This document shows, in pieces, positions 6,505-15,026 of a stretch of 64,000 nucleotides of DNA. Every line of letters begins with the position of its first letter. Within the stretch, counting starts at the first letter, position 1. The notes under the pieces are model-generated. The model ran no database searches. It was not told where the DNA came from and saw only the letters and a program-made list of their open reading frames with translations. A program made the position numbers and the translations under genes. Source of the stretch: Hymenobacter citatus (GTDB lineage: Bacteria; Bacteroidota; Bacteroidia; Cytophagales; Hymenobacteraceae); the NCBI RefSeq assembly GCF_014333615.1, contig NZ_JACSCY010000013.1, positions 62,001 to 126,000 of the forward strand, given 5' to 3'.

Positions 6505-7710
6505 ATGGCGGAGACGAAAGTAAAGGCTGCCCCCAAAGCTTCCAAGGAGAGCAAGCCAGCTAAAACGAAAAATGCCCCCAGCGGTAAGGCCACACCTTCC
6601 GAAGCTGCGGTAGAAGCAACGGAGTTGATGGATACGGTGCAACAACCCGATTCGGGTGCACCAGCCTCCAACCCCGAAGCGAAAGAAGCTACGGGCGCCC
6701 CTAAGGCTACGACGCCGGATACCCCAGAGTTTTCGAAAGAGCAATACCTATCTTGGTATGAGCAAATGCAGCTCATGCGCAAGTTTGAAGAGAAAGCCGG
6801 TCAGCTGTATGGTCAGCAAAAAATCAAAGGATTCTGCCACCTCTATATAGGACAGGAGGCTTGCGTGGCCGGCGCCGTATCGGCCTTGACCAAGGATGAC
6901 AAGTGGATTACGGCCTATCGTGACCACGCGCATCCATTGGCTCTAGGCACGTCGCCCAATGCCATCATGGCCGAGCTGTTTGCAAAGGAAACCGGCTGCT
7001 CAAAAGGCAAAGGTGGTTCGATGCACATGTTCGACAAAGAGGTAAACTTTATGGGTGGCCACGGCATCGTAGGTGCTCAGGTGCCGATGGGCGCTGGTAT
7101 TGCCTTTGCCGAGAAGTACAACAAGACCGGTAACCTGTGCATTTGCTACATGGGCGACGGCGCCGTACGCCAGGGCGCGCTGCACGAGGCCTTCAACATG
7201 GCCATGCTGTGGAAGCTGCCGGTTATTTTCGTTATCGAAAACAACGGCTACGCCATGGGTACTTCGGTGCAGCGTACTTCCAACGTAACCGAGCTGTATA
7301 AGCTGGGTCTGTCGTACGACATGCCTTCGGAGCCGGTGAATGCGATGAACGTGGAGGACGTGCACGAAGCTGTAGCCCGCGCTGCTGAGCGCGCCCGCGC
7401 CGGCGAAGGTCCTACCCTGCTGGAGTTCAAAACCTACCGCTACAAAGGTCACTCGATGAGCGACCCGGCGAAGTACCGTACCAAAGAGGAGTTGGAAGAC
7501 TTCCGCTCGCGCGATACCATCGAAGCAGTGCGCCATACCATTCTAACGCACAACATGGCATCGGAAGAAGAGTTGAACGCCATCGACGAGAGAATCAAAG
7601 GACAGGTGCAAGAGTCAGTTGACTTCGCTGAAAATTCTGCTTTCCCCGATCCGGAAGAACTCTACCGCGATGTATATGTAGAGGAAGACTATCCTTTCAT
7701 CCGCGAATAG
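6505..7710 (+). CDS. pdhA: Pyruvate dehydrogenase E1 component, alpha subunit
   Basis: Thiamine-diphosphate-dependent decarboxylase subunit that, with the beta subunit, feeds pyruvate carbon into acetyl-CoA through the dehydrogenase complex. The TPP motif starts at GDG (217-219) and ends at ENN (245-247). HGIVGAQVPMGAGIAFA (about 186-202) and YRYKGHSMSDPAKYR are the usual alpha-subunit signatures. Residues 1-75 are an unusual extension rich in Ala, Pro, Lys, Thr and Glu, resembling the flexible linkers of E2 proteins; the catalytic domain begins near FSKEQYLSWYEQMQLMR. The beta subunit and E2 are not in the window. It is divergent from recF and ends 51 bp before a membrane TPR gene. Confidence 0.95.
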   Translation: MAETKVKAAPKASKESKPAKTKNAPSGKATPSEAAVEATELMDTVQQPDSGAPASNPEAKEATGAPKATTPDTPEFSKEQYLSWYEQMQLMRKFEEKAGQLYGQQKIKGFCHLYIGQEACVAGAVSALTKDDKWITAYRDHAHPLALGTSPNAIMAELFAKETGCSKGKGGSMHMFDKEVNFMGGHGIVGAQVPMGAGIAFAEKYNKTGNLCICYMGDGAVRQGALHEAFNMAMLWKLPVIFVIENNGYAMGTSVQRTSNVTELYKLGLSYDMPSEPVNAMNVEDVHEAVARAAERARAGEGPTLLEFKTYRYKGHSMSDPAKYRTKEELEDFRSRDTIEAVRHTILTHNMASEEELNAIDERIKGQVQESVDFAENSAFPDPEELYRDVYVEEDYPFIRE

Positions 7711-7761
7711 CATCGCTTTTTTTGACAAGCATCTTTGCGGCTCTCCTGAGCCATTCGTAGT

Positions 7762-8541
7762 ATGTCCAAGATTCCTTATACGCGTAACAGCCCACAGAAT
7801 CGCCCGCAACGCGTGTCTACTGACCCATTGCAGCCCGCAACACATGAGGGCGAATTTGGCAATGCAGAACACCCGTTGTTAGAAGATCCGGATGCTCTAG
7901 CCATCCGGTTGGCCGAATCGGAAGACTTTGTGCGTCGTAACAAAAACCTATTGCTAGGTTTGCTGACTGTAGTGGTGTTAGCTATAGTAGGCGCTATTGG
8001 CTACTATATGTGGCGCTCGTCGCAGGATGAGAAAGCGCAGACTGCCATGTTCCAGGCCGTCAACTATTGGGAAGCCGATTCGCTAAGCAAAGCCATGCAA
8101 GGCGATGGGCAATACGATGGCTTAACTACGATTGCCTCAGAGTACGGCAATACGAAGGCTGGCAACTTGGCCAGTTTCTATGCTGGTGTAGCCGCGCTAA
8201 AGCAGGGCAAATTCCAGGCGGCCATTGACTACTTGGAGGACTTTAGCTCCGATGATCTGCTAGTACAGGCCCGGGCCTACTCCTTGATAGGTGATGCCAA
8301 TATGGAGCTGAACAAGTACAAGGAAGCCGCCGATTTCTACGACAAGGCAGCGAACTACAAAGCCAACGAATACTTCTCGCCAGAGTACCTGATGAAGAAA
8401 GCAACGGCCCAGGAAATGGCGAAGGACTACAGCGGAGCAGTAGAAACCTACGATAAAATCATTAACGATTATCAAAGCGCTCAGCAGGTAAACGAAGCGC
8501 GCCAGATGAAAGCCCGCGCCGAAGCACTAGCTGGCAAGTAA
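7762..8541 (+). CDS. Membrane-anchored tetratricopeptide repeat protein (YfgM-like)
   Basis: A 259-residue protein with a polar N-terminus of about 60 residues, one transmembrane helix at about 63-83 (LLLGLLTVVVLAIVGAIGYY), and a periplasmic part made of TPR-like helical repeats (for example AGVAALKQGKFQAAIDYLED and GDANMELNKYKEAADFYDKA). The layout matches YfgM-type ancillary proteins that work with the Sec translocon and envelope chaperones; this role is from family knowledge. A promoter-like CATCTTTG box is at 7730-7737, 25 bp before the start, so it probably has its own promoter after pdhA. A T-tailed hairpin follows at 8582. Confidence 0.8.
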   Translation: MSKIPYTRNSPQNRPQRVSTDPLQPATHEGEFGNAEHPLLEDPDALAIRLAESEDFVRRNKNLLLGLLTVVVLAIVGAIGYYMWRSSQDEKAQTAMFQAVNYWEADSLSKAMQGDGQYDGLTTIASEYGNTKAGNLASFYAGVAALKQGKFQAAIDYLEDFSSDDLLVQARAYSLIGDANMELNKYKEAADFYDKAANYKANEYFSPEYLMKKATAQEMAKDYSGAVETYDKIINDYQSAQQVNEARQMKARAEALAGK

Positions 8542-8581
8542 AACCCGATGGCAGTTTTGCTGTTCTAGCAACTACTATAAG

Positions 8582-8609
8582 AAGGACGGTCCAGTACCGT
8601 CCTTTTTTT
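8582..8609 (+). terminator. Rho-independent terminator
   Basis: AAGGACGGT (8582-8590) pairs with ACCGTCCTT (8596-8604) and is followed by a run of T to 8609. It closes the TPR gene before ribH. Confidence 0.85.
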
Positions 8610-8685
8610 ATAAAGGCGGGTAGCAACTGGTATAAGTTATTTACCACATCCGCGAAATCATCCACATTTGCACAACCTGCGCTAC

Positions 8686-9162
8686 ATGGCAACTGCTCTC
8701 AAAAACCTCAGCGACTACACCTCCGACCATTTCATTGACATCAGCGACAAGCGCTTTGGCCTGGTAGTGGCCGAGTGGAATCGCGAAATCACGGATACGC
8801 TGGCGCAGGGCGCGTACGAAACGCTACTTAAGCACGGCGCGAAAGAAGAAAATATTTACCGCAATACTGTGCCGGGCAGTTTCGAGCTGACGTTGGGTGC
8901 CCAACTGCTGGCTCAGCACGAGGAGATAGATGCTGTAATTTGCCTGGGGGTGGTTATCAAAGGCGAGACAAAACACGATGATTACATCTGTCACGCCGTA
9001 GCCCAAGGCATCACCAACGTGGGACTGAAATTTAATAAGCCCGTCATTTTTGGGTTGGTTACCACCAACACCCTGGAGCAAGCCTGGGACCGGGCTGGCG
9101 GCAAGCATGGCAACAAGGGAGTGGAGGGTGCAGTGGCTGCCATTCATATGCTGGGCTTCTGA
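8686..9162 (+). CDS. ribH: 6,7-dimethyl-8-ribityllumazine synthase
   Basis: Penultimate enzyme of riboflavin synthesis: condenses 5-amino-6-ribitylamino-uracil with dihydroxybutanone phosphate. 158 residues, normal for the family. Visible signatures are the VVAEWNREIT start of the core, PGSFELTLGAQLL, the loop GVVIKGETKHDDYICHAV with the catalytic His in the K-H-D context, and the end KGVEGAVAAIHML. I chose ATG 8686 over a start six codons earlier because a CACATTTG promoter-like box at 8663-8670 would leave no leader for the earlier start. It is separated from other riboflavin genes, and no FMN riboswitch was recognised upstream. Confidence 0.95.
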   Translation: MATALKNLSDYTSDHFIDISDKRFGLVVAEWNREITDTLAQGAYETLLKHGAKEENIYRNTVPGSFELTLGAQLLAQHEEIDAVICLGVVIKGETKHDDYICHAVAQGITNVGLKFNKPVIFGLVTTNTLEQAWDRAGGKHGNKGVEGAVAAIHMLGF

Positions 9163-9410
9163 GTTCTGAAAGATGCAGTACATAGAAGGGTAGGAATGAA
9201 AAAGCGGCGTTAGCTAATTAGTTGACAAAGACGTAGCTTTGCGGCCGAAAAGCCTTGCGCAGCGTTAGCTGATTGGCGGAATATGACCCAGGCAGTACCG
9301 TATAAACTTATTTATAGAAGCTACTGTTGAGTGGCTATTCCGGCAAATAGTTAATAGAGCTATGCTGGTAGGCAATCAATCACCCCTTTATCATATTTTC
9401 CCTGCCCAAC

Positions 9411-9794
9411 ATGAGTGACGACAACCTACGCTATTCCAGGGAAGAGCTAGCTGAGTTCGAGCAGATTATTCAGGACAAGCTAACCGCTGCCCGGAAAGAA
9501 GTGAGCTTCATCAAGGAAACCCTGAGCCGGCGCAACGATTCGGGTACCGATAACACGGCGTCATCGTCGAAGGTATTGGAAGACGGCGCTGATACTGCCG
9601 AGAAAGAAAGCCTGAACCAGTTGGCCTCGCGCCAAATGAAGTTTATCCAACAGCTGGAAAATGCGCTGATTCGTATCAAAAACGGTACCTACGGTGTGTG
9701 CATCGGCACGGGTAAGCTAATTCCGAAAGAGCGCCTACGCGCTGTGCCGCATACGCAGCACTCGATTGAAGCGAAAATGGCCCGCCGCGACTAG
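9411..9794 (+). CDS. TraR/DksA family protein lacking the zinc cysteines
   Basis: A 127-residue protein with the DksA plan: an N-terminal coiled-coil hairpin and a C-terminal globular end. The hairpin tip carries DGADTA (residues 58-63), matching the DxxDxA motif by which DksA acts in the RNA polymerase secondary channel. The C-terminal region GTYGVCIGTGKLIPKERLRA keeps the shape of the zinc-finger segment but has only one Cys (97); the other ligand positions are Thr, Pro or His, so zinc binding is unlikely. Cysteine-poor versions are common in Bacteroidota. A role in transcription control with or without ppGpp is inferred. About 250 bp of non-coding DNA precede it, containing TAGCTTTG at 9234-9241. 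Confidence 0.88.
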   Translation: MSDDNLRYSREELAEFEQIIQDKLTAARKEVSFIKETLSRRNDSGTDNTASSSKVLEDGADTAEKESLNQLASRQMKFIQQLENALIRIKNGTYGVCIGTGKLIPKERLRAVPHTQHSIEAKMARRD

Positions 9795-9814
9795 CGGTAG
9801 GTTGCTATCTTAAT

Positions 9815-9869
9815 GTGCCCGGACGGGTTGGTTGGAAGCTGCAAAGTACCTAGCCGCCGGTCCGGGCAC
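9815..9869 (+). terminator. Hairpin with long branched loop
   Basis: GTGCCCGGAC (9815-9824) and GTCCGGGCAC (9860-9869) are exact complements, with a 35-nt loop, and TGTTTT follows. A likely terminator after the DksA-like gene. Confidence 0.7.
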
Positions 9870-9964
9870 TGTTTTCTGAGGCTGAGTGTTGGGAGTCTCA
9901 GTTCACAATCAACCATTGATTTTTCATTTTGCACCGTAGCGATACGGCGCTAACCCTTGCAATT

Positions 9965-11779
9965 ATGGGCAAGAAACACTTCTCCGATGAATCTGCCGGC
10001 CGTCGTGGTCGCACTTCTTTCAATGACAAAAACGCTCCCGACAAGCGAGGCGCCAAGCCCTACCGCAGTGGCGGCGCTGGTAGCGACCGTTCGGGTAATG
10101 GCCGGTTCGAACGCGACAATGACCGCCGGGGTGAAGGTTTTTCGTCGCGTCCATCATTTGGCCGGCCGCAGGGACAGGGTAGCCGCCCTGGTGGCAACCG
10201 TGATTTCGGCAACCGAAGCTTCGGAGAAGACCGTAACAGCGATGGCCGCAGCTTTGGTAGCAACGACCGGCGCCCGAGTGGGGGTAGGGAGTTTGGCGGC
10301 AACGACCGTCGCGCAGGTGGAGGTCGAGACTTCGGTGGCTCTGACCGTCGTACGGGTGGTAGCCGCAATGATGGCTACGGTCAGCGGGAGCAGTCCAACA
10401 ACCGCCCGGTGCGTGCTTACGAATCGAGAGAAACCTGGAGCGGCCAGCCTTACCGCCAGGAGGGTAAGCCAACCGTGCCACGCGGTGCACCAGGTGAGCG
10501 AAACCGAAAGTTTCAGAAGGCGAATCCAAATGCGGACGTTCCGTCTTTCCGACCACAGCCGGAAGCGCCTACCCGCCCCGAGCGTAACGAAGCGACGGGA
10601 ACTGACCGTCCTATCCGGGCCGCACGCCCGTTCGACTACCGCGGTAAGCCTGAGGAAGGCAACACGGGCAGCGAGCGGCCGGCCCGTACGTTTGAGCGCG
10701 GCAACGAAGACCGTCGCGACAACCGAGGTAGCTACGGCGACCGGAAGACAGCGGGCGGTTTCGGGAAGCGCGACTTTGGCGGGCAGCGCGAAGGCCGTCC
10801 GTCGTACGGTGACCGACAGGAGCGCAACTTTGGGGGCGGTAGTCGCAGCTTCAGCGAGCTACGGGCAAGCCGGGCGTATGAGACACGGGAGCGTCGGAGT
10901 GGTACTACTACGGACAAGAAATTGGCACCTGATGCCAATGCTCACCGCGCCGGTAAGCTGAAGCGTGGCGAAGTGGCTGGCCAGGCACCCGACTACAAAA
11001 ACCTAAAGCATTACGAGCAAGACCCGAACCGCGGCAACAAGCGTCGTCGTAATGAAGAAGAATTTGGGACGGAAGTAATCCGCCTGAACCGCTACATCGC
11101 TAACGCGGGCATTTGCTCGCGTCGGGAAGCCGATGCGCTGATTGCGGCCGGTGAAATTCGGGTAAATGGTGAGGTAGTAACCGAAATGGGCTATCAAGTG
11201 CAGCCATCGGATACGGTGCAGTACGGCAAAACCAACCTCAACCGCGAGAAGCTGGTGTATGTGCTGCTGAACAAGCCCAAGGACTTCATCACGACTACCG
11301 ATGACCCAGAAGGCCGCAAAACGGTAATGGACTTGGTGGCAGGTGCTTCCAAGGAGCGTATCTTCCCAGTAGGTCGCCTTGACCGCAATACGACGGGTCT
11401 GTTGCTCTTTACTAACGACGGCGAAGTAGCACAGAAGCTTTCGCACCCTTCTAATAAGAACAAGAAGATCTACCAGGTAGAGCTGGACAAGCCCCTAACG
11501 GAAGCCGACCTGCGCAGCATCTCGGAGGGCCTGGATTTGGAAGACGGCAAGGCAGAGGTAGACGATGTGGCCGTGGTAGCTGGCAACGCGCACTTTGTGG
11601 GCATTGAGCTGCACACGGGACGTAACCGCATTGTACGCCGCATCTTTGAGCACCTAGGCTACGAGGTAGTAACGCTGGACCGCGTGCAGTACGCCGGCCT
11701 CACTAAAAAGGACCTGCCCCGCAGCAAGTGGCGCTTCCTGACAGAAAAAGAAGTTATTCGGCTGAAATACTTTATGTAG
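9965..11779 (+). CDS. RluB/RsuA-type pseudouridine synthase with a 370-residue Arg/Gly-rich N-terminal tail
   Basis: The last ~235 residues are a standard RsuA/RluB pseudouridine synthase: an S4 RNA-binding domain from about residue 370 (IRLNRYIANAGICSRREADA) and a catalytic domain with GRLDRNTTGLLLFTNDGE, the active Asp being residue 473. Residues 1-368 are low-complexity and predicted disordered, packed with Arg, Gly, Asp, Asn and Ser in repeated units such as GGREFGGNDRR, GGGRDFGGSDRR and SYGDR. This resembles RGG boxes of RNA-binding proteins. I chose ATG 9965 (MGKKHFSDESAG); an upstream ATG-less extension looks artificial. Target is probably 23S rRNA by family, but the exact site cannot be read. 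Open frames on other strands here are shadows of the biased sequence. Confidence 0.92.
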   Translation: MGKKHFSDESAGRRGRTSFNDKNAPDKRGAKPYRSGGAGSDRSGNGRFERDNDRRGEGFSSRPSFGRPQGQGSRPGGNRDFGNRSFGEDRNSDGRSFGSNDRRPSGGREFGGNDRRAGGGRDFGGSDRRTGGSRNDGYGQREQSNNRPVRAYESRETWSGQPYRQEGKPTVPRGAPGERNRKFQKANPNADVPSFRPQPEAPTRPERNEATGTDRPIRAARPFDYRGKPEEGNTGSERPARTFERGNEDRRDNRGSYGDRKTAGGFGKRDFGGQREGRPSYGDRQERNFGGGSRSFSELRASRAYETRERRSGTTTDKKLAPDANAHRAGKLKRGEVAGQAPDYKNLKHYEQDPNRGNKRRRNEEEFGTEVIRLNRYIANAGICSRREADALIAAGEIRVNGEVVTEMGYQVQPSDTVQYGKTNLNREKLVYVLLNKPKDFITTTDDPEGRKTVMDLVAGASKERIFPVGRLDRNTTGLLLFTNDGEVAQKLSHPSNKNKKIYQVELDKPLTEADLRSISEGLDLEDGKAEVDDVAVVAGNAHFVGIELHTGRNRIVRRIFEHLGYEVVTLDRVQYAGLTKKDLPRSKWRFLTEKEVIRLKYFM

Positions 11780-11812
11780 TACGCAACCCCCTAGCAACAT
11801 TGGGGCTCTTAG

Positions 11813-11937
11813 AGGTGAGCTGTGAGATGGTGAAATGGTGAGTTTGATGTTCTGCTGGTACCGCTTGTGCGACTCGTACCACTATAAGGAACATCAACTT
11901 ACCACCTCACTACTCACCATTTCACCATTTCACCATT
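11813..11937. repeat. Imperfect long inverted repeat with GTGAAATGGTGA-type arms
   Basis: The left half contains tandem GTGAGATGGTGAAATGGTGAG and the right half the complementary CACTACTCACCATTTCACC; inner arms TTGATGTTC and GAACATCAA pair exactly. The loop carries GCGACTCGT, shared with loops of other elements in the window. It ends directly at the coaX start codon. Related elements are at 32300-32402, 60274-60379 and, as outer arms, 62742-62927. Confidence 0.75.
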
Positions 11938-12681
11938 ATGCGTACCGCTACTCTCGATATTGGCAACACGGCCGTGAAGTACGGGTACTTCGAAGGCAAC
12001 GAGTTACGGTATCGGGCAACGGGGCAAACGCTGGCGGAAGTGCTAGCATTGGTGCAATTGCATCAGCCTACTCATGCTATTGTAGGGTCGGTGGCAGAGC
12101 CCACTACGGACTGGGCAGCCGCACTCCGGCCGCTGATGCCGGGTCAGGTTTTGGAACTGGCACCCGCTACCACGCGGCTCCCCCTGCGCAATGGCTACGC
12201 TACTCCCCACACGCTAGGCGCCGACCGACTGGCCGCAGCAGTAGGGGCGGCGTGGCTGCACCCCAACCAGGATGTGCTCGTGATTGATGCCGGTACGGCA
12301 ATTAAATGCGACTTTATAGAAGGGGGCCACACCTTTCGGGGCGGGAGCATTGGGCCAGGGCTGCGGCTGCGGTTTCAGGCGTTGCATACGTTTACGGGCC
12401 GTTTGCCGTTATTAGAAGTGCCAAATGCTCCCTCAGTGGCTGTGCCCCTGATAGGAGATGATACGCAATCTGCCATCCGAAGTGGCGTGCTAAACGGGGC
12501 CGCTGCTGAGGTAAATGGTCTGATAGACACTTACCGGGTGCAGTATCCTGAGCTGGCAGTGCTGTTAACAGGCGGTGACGCCGGTTTTTTTCAACCACGG
12601 CTGAAAGGCTATATCTTTGCCATTCCGGAGCTTGTGCTACTTGGGCTCCATCGAATATTAGTGCATAATGTTGAAAACTAA
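11938..12681 (+). CDS. coaX: Type III pantothenate kinase
   Basis: Phosphorylates pantothenate in the first step of coenzyme A synthesis, with a monovalent cation rather than the feedback control of CoaA. ASKHA-fold motifs: DIGNT at residues 7-11 (phosphate 1), GADR at 94-97 (pantothenate binding), DAGTA at 117-121 (phosphate 2) and GGSIGPG at 135-141. 247 residues, typical. The ATG follows immediately after the inverted repeat. It overlaps the next gene by 14 bp, so the two are translationally linked. panC and panD, which supply pantothenate, lie 28 kb further on. Confidence 0.95.
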   Translation: MRTATLDIGNTAVKYGYFEGNELRYRATGQTLAEVLALVQLHQPTHAIVGSVAEPTTDWAAALRPLMPGQVLELAPATTRLPLRNGYATPHTLGADRLAAAVGAAWLHPNQDVLVIDAGTAIKCDFIEGGHTFRGGSIGPGLRLRFQALHTFTGRLPLLEVPNAPSVAVPLIGDDTQSAIRSGVLNGAAAEVNGLIDTYRVQYPELAVLLTGGDAGFFQPRLKGYIFAIPELVLLGLHRILVHNVEN

Positions 12682-14011
12682 ATTTGCCGGCCTGGCCGGG
12701 TTGTCGCTGCTAGGGTGGCTGAACGCTGCGCAAACGCAGGCACAGGGCCTCGGAAACTCGCCTTATTCGCGCCTGGGCCTGGGCGACGCCTATATTAACA
12801 CGGGTGGTGTCCGGCAAATGGCAATGGGTGGGGTAGGGCTAGCCGCCCCCAATGGCACCAACGTGAATGAGCTGAACCCGGCACTGGTGTACTACACTTC
12901 TCGCACCACCTACGAGGTAGCTGTAACGGGACAGTTTAAAACCATTAGCAACCGCACCAATTCGCAGCGCGATGGTAGCGGTACGCTGGGTTACTTGGCC
13001 TTGGCTTTTCCCATCTCCAAACGGTGGGCGGCGGCGGCCGGCCTGCGGCCCTACACGGCTGTCGATTACGAAAGTACAACGAGCAGCAGCGTAACGGGCG
13101 ACCCCAACGCACAATCTATCAACCGCTTTACAGGCGATGGTGGGCTGTCGGAAGCATACATGGTGCATGCCTTCCGCGTGGCAAAAGGTCTGACGGTAGG
13201 CGGCACCGCTTCTTATGTATTTGGTACTATTGACGCAACCTCTGGCACCACAGTTATAACCTCCGGCGACAACTCCAATGCGCAAAGCACCGTGCGTCTG
13301 GAGCACGTGCGTTATTCAGATTTTATTTTCAGGGCCGGCGCACACTACCGCGGCAAGCTAACAGAGAAGCTCAATTACAACCTAGCAGCCGTATACGGCT
13401 TCCAATCTAACCTGAACGGTACGTATGATGTGACGCAGGAGCAGCGCACATTGGCGGGGGCACCCATTGCCAATACCAGCATTGTGTTGGTGAGTGGCCA
13501 GAAGGGCGAAGCCCGCGTGCCTACCCTGGCACAGTTCGGAATAAGCCTTGATAACAACCGTAACTGGAGCACCAGCTTGGACCTGGCCCGGCAGCAATGG
13601 TCGCGCTTTCAAGTACCAGTGCTGGCTGGCGTAACCAGCGCCGCCAACGTGCCTCTGAATGATACCTACCGGGTAGGGCTAGGTGGCGAATGGGCCCCAG
13701 ATCCAACCAGTGTCGACAACTACTTCAAGCGCGTGGTGTACCGGGCAGGCATCAGCCTGGCCGAGGTTCCCTACCGTCCCGGCGGACAACGTCTGTACGA
13801 CCGAGCTGTGAGCTGGGGATTTGGCTTCCCAATACCCGGTGCTACGCCGCTAGATGCCACTACGCTTAGCTTGGCCTTCACCTACGGGCAGCGCGGCAAC
13901 AACAACGTAACCATTGACAGCCCCAGCGGCAACGTAAAGGAAAATTACATCCGGATGCAGGTAGGGGTTTCGCTCAACAACCGCTGGTTCATTAAGCGGC
14001 GCATTGAGTAG
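12668..14011 (+). CDS. Outer-membrane beta-barrel protein of unknown role
   Basis: A 447-residue protein with a signal peptide (cleavage probably after AQTQAQ, residue ~26) and then NSPYSRLGLGD, a start seen in a widespread Bacteroidota outer-membrane family distantly like FadL/PorV barrels. The body alternates hydrophobic and polar residues with many Gly/Asn/Thr turns, as in barrel strands. It starts inside the 3' end of coaX and ends one base into the alternative start of lptC, so coaX, this gene and lptC form a tight operon. Placement beside lptC suggests an envelope task, but no function can be assigned. Confidence 0.8.
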   Translation: MLKTKFAGLAGLSLLGWLNAAQTQAQGLGNSPYSRLGLGDAYINTGGVRQMAMGGVGLAAPNGTNVNELNPALVYYTSRTTYEVAVTGQFKTISNRTNSQRDGSGTLGYLALAFPISKRWAAAAGLRPYTAVDYESTTSSSVTGDPNAQSINRFTGDGGLSEAYMVHAFRVAKGLTVGGTASYVFGTIDATSGTTVITSGDNSNAQSTVRLEHVRYSDFIFRAGAHYRGKLTEKLNYNLAAVYGFQSNLNGTYDVTQEQRTLAGAPIANTSIVLVSGQKGEARVPTLAQFGISLDNNRNWSTSLDLARQQWSRFQVPVLAGVTSAANVPLNDTYRVGLGGEWAPDPTSVDNYFKRVVYRAGISLAEVPYRPGGQRLYDRAVSWGFGFPIPGATPLDATTLSLAFTYGQRGNNNVTIDSPSGNVKENYIRMQVGVSLNNRWFIKRRIE

Positions 14012-14031
14012 TGCAGCGAGAGGGTAAGATC

Positions 14032-14583
14032 ATGCGAGAGTCCCGTATCTGGATAGGGGTAGGTCTGGCTTTGATGGGTTGTCAGAAGCAAGAGGCTGAC
14101 CCAACGAAGCAAGTGAAGTACGAAGGTCCGATGATGGAAACCACCAACGTGCTAACCTTCGTGAGCGACTCAGCTAAGCTTCAGGTGAAGCTGACGGCGC
14201 CACTCCAGCAGCAGTTTGAGTCGGGTGACGTGGTGTATCCCAAAAGCGTGAAACTGCTGTTCTACAGCAAGGATGGCCAAACGGTAGTGAATACCATTAG
14301 CGGCGACTATGGTAAGCAGGAAAAGAGCAAGAGCCTATATTCCCTACGCGGCCACGTGCGGGTGAAAAACGAGCCTGAGCAGAAGACCCTACAAACCGAG
14401 GAGCTGTTTTATGACCAGCAACGGATGCTGATCTATACGAAACCCGAGATGTTCGTGCACATCGAAACGCCGACGGATACAGCGGACGGCTACGGCCTGG
14501 AGGCCGACCAGAACTTTACGACTTATAAGCTGAAAAAAGTAACGGGTAAATTCAGCAACGTCACCGAAACGACTACTCCCTAA
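14032..14583 (+). CDS. lptC: LptC-like LPS export protein (lipoprotein)
   Basis: LptC domain protein that carries lipopolysaccharide across the periplasm between the LptBFG transporter and LptA. The N-terminus MRESRIWIGVGLALMGCQKQ has a lipobox (LMGC, Cys about residue 16) instead of the transmembrane anchor of E. coli LptC; this is usual in Bacteroidota. The body shows the beta-jellyroll pattern (LTFVSDSAKLQVKLTAP, ISGDYGKQEKSKSLYSLRGH, LQTEELFYDQQ). I prefer ATG 14032 because it gives a proper lipoprotein signal. A GTG at 14011 overlapping the previous stop is possible. The partner ATPase LptB is at 25.6 kb. Confidence 0.85.
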   Translation: MRESRIWIGVGLALMGCQKQEADPTKQVKYEGPMMETTNVLTFVSDSAKLQVKLTAPLQQQFESGDVVYPKSVKLLFYSKDGQTVVNTISGDYGKQEKSKSLYSLRGHVRVKNEPEQKTLQTEELFYDQQRMLIYTKPEMFVHIETPTDTADGYGLEADQNFTTYKLKKVTGKFSNVTETTTP

Positions 14584-14586
14584 GCT

Positions 14587-14865
14587 ATGGCCTTTCGATT
14601 CGATAAGTCGCTGGGACGGACGGTACTGTTTTCGGTGGCCGTGGTATCGTTCATCATTGCCGTGTACCAGACTATTCTGCAAAACAGCATCGGCAAAAAC
14701 TACACGTGGTACATGGTTTCGTTTGTATGCGTGATGTGGTTCCGCTACCTAGGCCTGGACGACAAAGCCGCTGCCAAGGACACGCCGGCACCCCATGCTG
14801 CTGCTGCGCCTAAAGCCGGAGCCAAACCGACGGCAAGCCGGCCAAAAGGCAAACGACGCAAATAG
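14587..14865 (+). CDS. Small two-helix membrane protein
   Basis: A 92-residue protein starting 3 bp after lptC, so surely in the same operon. Two hydrophobic segments (about residues 13-31 and 40-55) are followed by a low-complexity tail of Ala, Pro, Lys and Gly ending in KGKRRK, presumably cytoplasmic. I do not recognise a family. The position between lptC and a PpiD-like chaperone suggests a role in envelope assembly, which is inference. Confidence 0.7.
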   Translation: MAFRFDKSLGRTVLFSVAVVSFIIAVYQTILQNSIGKNYTWYMVSFVCVMWFRYLGLDDKAAAKDTPAPHAAAAPKAGAKPTASRPKGKRRK

Positions 14866-15026
14866 CGTAGCTTCTTTTTTACCAGCAAATACGGCATTTA
14901 CGGTGCTGAATGTCACAGAAATGCGCCTTTCCTACCCTGCCATTGGCGGGTAGCTTTGAATGTCGGGCGGATTCTGGTTATTTTGCGCCTCTTTCTCCTC
15001 TTTATACGGTGCTTTTTTTCAAGTAA

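Noticed and set aside
9957..10961. 334-codon frame in a second plus-strand frame and several minus frames
   Set aside because: Shadows of the biased Arg/Gly-rich coding sequence of the pseudouridine synthase.
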